Origin: Chloroflexota bacterium
GTDB taxonomy: Bacteria; Chloroflexota; Dehalococcoidia; SAR202; UBA11138
Direction of reading: 5' to 3'
Assembly: GCA_022561955.1 (NCBI GenBank)
Contig: JADFQF010000152.1
Coordinates: 1 to 5,199 of the forward strand
Length of the DNA: 5,199 nucleotides
Under the pieces are notes generated by a model. It was not told the origin of the DNA, did no database searches, and was given only the letters and a program-made list of their open reading frames with translations. Made by a program: the position numbers and the translations under genes. Shown in pieces: positions 4,995 through 5,199 of this stretch (within the stretch, counting starts at the first letter, position 1; every line of letters begins with the position of its first letter).

Positions 4995-5199
4995 ATGCCA
5001 CTGAAAACGATCGGAATAATGAGTCCGGGCGACATGGGGCATGCCGTCGGACGAGCGCTGGGGGACAACGGCTTCGACATTATCACGTGCCTGGAGGGCC
5101 GGAGCGACCGTACACGCAACCTCGCCGGGCAGGGCAACTTCCGGGACGTTTCCAGCATGGAGGAGCTGGTCTCTCGGGCCGATCTGGTCATGTGCATAC
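4995..5199 (+). CDS. NAD(P)-dependent 6PGDH-like oxidoreductase, N-terminal fragment
   Basis: Partial: 68 complete codons, continuing past the right edge. The N-terminus is a Rossmann fold: first strand TIGIMSP (5-11), dinucleotide-binding turn SPGDMGHAVG (10-19) in the position of the GLGxMG motif of 6-phosphogluconate and 3-hydroxyisobutyrate dehydrogenases, second strand DIITCLEGRSDRT (28-40), and ADLVMCI near the end, the usual ADxVxxxL strand. The wording SPGDMG and CLEGRS recalls proteins annotated as NAD(P)-dependent oxidoreductase with a C-terminal DUF1932-type domain, but that part is not visible. Substrate is unknown. Acidic E34 at the end of strand two hints at NAD, while following R36 could accept NADP. 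The ATG has AGGAAG eight bases upstream. It is transcribed away from nfo and may share its regulatory region. Confidence 0.8.
   Translation, partial: MPLKTIGIMSPGDMGHAVGRALGDNGFDIITCLEGRSDRTRNLAGQGNFRDVSSMEELVSRADLVMCI

Overview
The window is a compact bacterial chromosome segment of roughly 60% G+C. Four genes are read leftwards, a fifth also leftwards runs off the left edge, and one gene is read rightwards off the right edge. No RNA genes, insertion sequences, CRISPR arrays or phage genes are visible. The closest lineage suggestion is a free-living, non-enteric bacterium, possibly Chloroflexota (Dehalococcoidia-like) or an actinobacterial relative. This is impressionistic: it rests on a DevS-like soluble kinase, a KdpE-like regulator, a ferritin/VIT1 fusion and a 6PGDH-like oxidoreductase beginning with SPGDMG, and nothing in the sequence proves it.

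Layout from left to right. Positions 1-655 (-) hold the N-terminal 218 codons of a membrane protein that fuses a ferritin-like di-iron domain to a VIT1/CCC1 iron/manganese transporter. It probably starts at TTG behind a good ribosome binding site, and its leader carries TGACG/CGTCA inverted repeats. Positions 812-1195 (-) hold a stand-alone receiver domain. Positions 1315-2022 (-) hold an OmpR/KdpE-type response regulator. Positions 2019-3842 (-) hold a soluble hybrid-architecture histidine kinase with the order HTH, GAF, PAS, HisKA, HATPase, overlapping the regulator by ATGA. A near-consensus sigma-70 type promoter (TTGCCG, 17 bp, TATAAT) lies upstream of the kinase. Positions 3927-4784 (-) hold a complete endonuclease IV (nfo). 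Positions 4995-5199 (+) hold the start of an NAD(P)-binding 6-phosphogluconate-dehydrogenase-like oxidoreductase, divergent from nfo across a 210-bp intergenic region that contains two overlapping palindromes.

How it may work together (inference): the kinase and OmpR-type regulator form one translationally coupled two-component system, with the single-domain receiver as a possible third partner. The kinase has no membrane segment. Its GAF domain resembles the haem-binding sensor domain of mycobacterial DevS/DosT, including a His and a Tyr that align with the haem ligand and distal tyrosine there. The flanking genes handle iron storage/transport and abasic or oxidised DNA, so a redox/iron stress neighbourhood is plausible but not shown. 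The most unusual items are the DNA-binding HTH fused to a histidine kinase, and a cluster of helically phased 11-bp direct repeats between the two regulator genes that looks like a binding site for an OmpR-family regulator.
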